A stretch of DNA of 7,017 bases, taken from assembly GCA_945882755.1 (NCBI GenBank), contig CAMCWS010000093.1, positions 1 to 7,017 on the forward strand, written 5' to 3'. The stretch comes from Bordetella parapertussis (GTDB taxonomy: Bacteria; Pseudomonadota; Gammaproteobacteria; Burkholderiales; Burkholderiaceae_C). Of the stretch, positions 6,841 through 7,017 are shown in pieces. Numbering within the stretch: the first letter of the stretch is position 1; each line of letters starts with the position of its first letter. The translations under genes and the position numbers were made by a program. Below the pieces are notes generated by a model. It was given only the letters and a program-made list of their open reading frames with translations, did not search any database and was not told the origin of the DNA.

Positions 6841-7017
6841 TTAGAAGGTCCTGACTTTAGGAGGAATGCTTTCGGTGGTCAGCGGTTGCAATTTGACGGG
6901 CTTGTAGGTCAAGCTGTTGCTGTCGCTGTGCCAAAGAGAGTGCTTTAACCACTCTTCATCGTTACGGCCATTGGGGTGCTGCGGGGTGTCTGCGTAATCA
7001 TCGACCGTGTGAGCGCC
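6841..7017 (-). CDS. sdhA: Succinate dehydrogenase flavoprotein subunit (partial, C-terminal end)
   Basis: The minus strand from the right edge to the TAA at 6841-6843 reads 58 codons in frame. The peptide begins GAHTVDDYADTPQHPNGRND and ends PLTTESIPPKVRTF, matching the C-terminus of SdhA, which oxidises succinate to fumarate with a covalently bound FAD. The run RNDEEWLKHSLW is the conserved stretch near the end of the family. The FAD-binding domain, the active site and the start lie outside the window. Identity is also supported by direct abutment with sdhB. The remaining operon (sdhC, sdhD) would lie further to the right. Confidence 0.93.
   Translation of the reverse strand, partial: GAHTVDDYADTPQHPNGRNDEEWLKHSLWHSDSNSLTYKPVKLQPLTTESIPPKVRTF

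Overview
This window looks like chromosomal DNA from a betaproteobacterium of the order Burkholderiales, probably Comamonadaceae-like. The reasons are the protein sequences and the order sdhA-sdhB-sdhE-gltA followed by leuC, which I recall as a common arrangement in that group. No search was run, so the genus is open. Every gene looks intact except the two cut by the window ends (leuC and sdhA). I see no RNA gene, insertion sequence, CRISPR array, phage gene or other mobile element.

Layout, left to right. Positions 1-689 (minus) hold the first half of leuC, the large subunit of isopropylmalate isomerase (leucine synthesis). A 97-base divergent spacer follows, with a candidate leuC promoter and a near-palindrome. 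Positions 787-3590 (plus) carry three sugar-nucleotide genes: rfbA, rfbC and ugd. Convergent with ugd, one base away, is galU (3592-4461, minus). Further right, all on the minus strand and therefore transcribed toward galU, are gltA (citrate synthase), sdhE (flavinylation factor), sdhB (iron-sulfur subunit) and the last 58 codons of sdhA.

Function. The right half is a TCA-cycle operon: succinate dehydrogenase subunits, the factor that helps attach FAD to SdhA, and citrate synthase, with very tight spacing (two stop/start junctions are simply TAA-ATG). The left-centre block makes activated sugars for the cell envelope. RfbA and GalU both use glucose-1-phosphate, sending it to dTDP-glucose or UDP-glucose. 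RfbC performs the epimerase step toward dTDP-L-rhamnose, and Ugd oxidises the GalU product UDP-glucose to UDP-glucuronate. RfbB and RfbD, needed to complete dTDP-rhamnose, are not in the window.

The window is mostly housekeeping and I found no convincing new system. The most interesting points are the sugar-nucleotide block between gltA and leuC, the split rhamnose pathway, the lack of Shine-Dalgarno sequences on all three plus-strand genes in contrast to most minus-strand genes, and the 1-base convergent ugd/galU junction with no intrinsic terminator.
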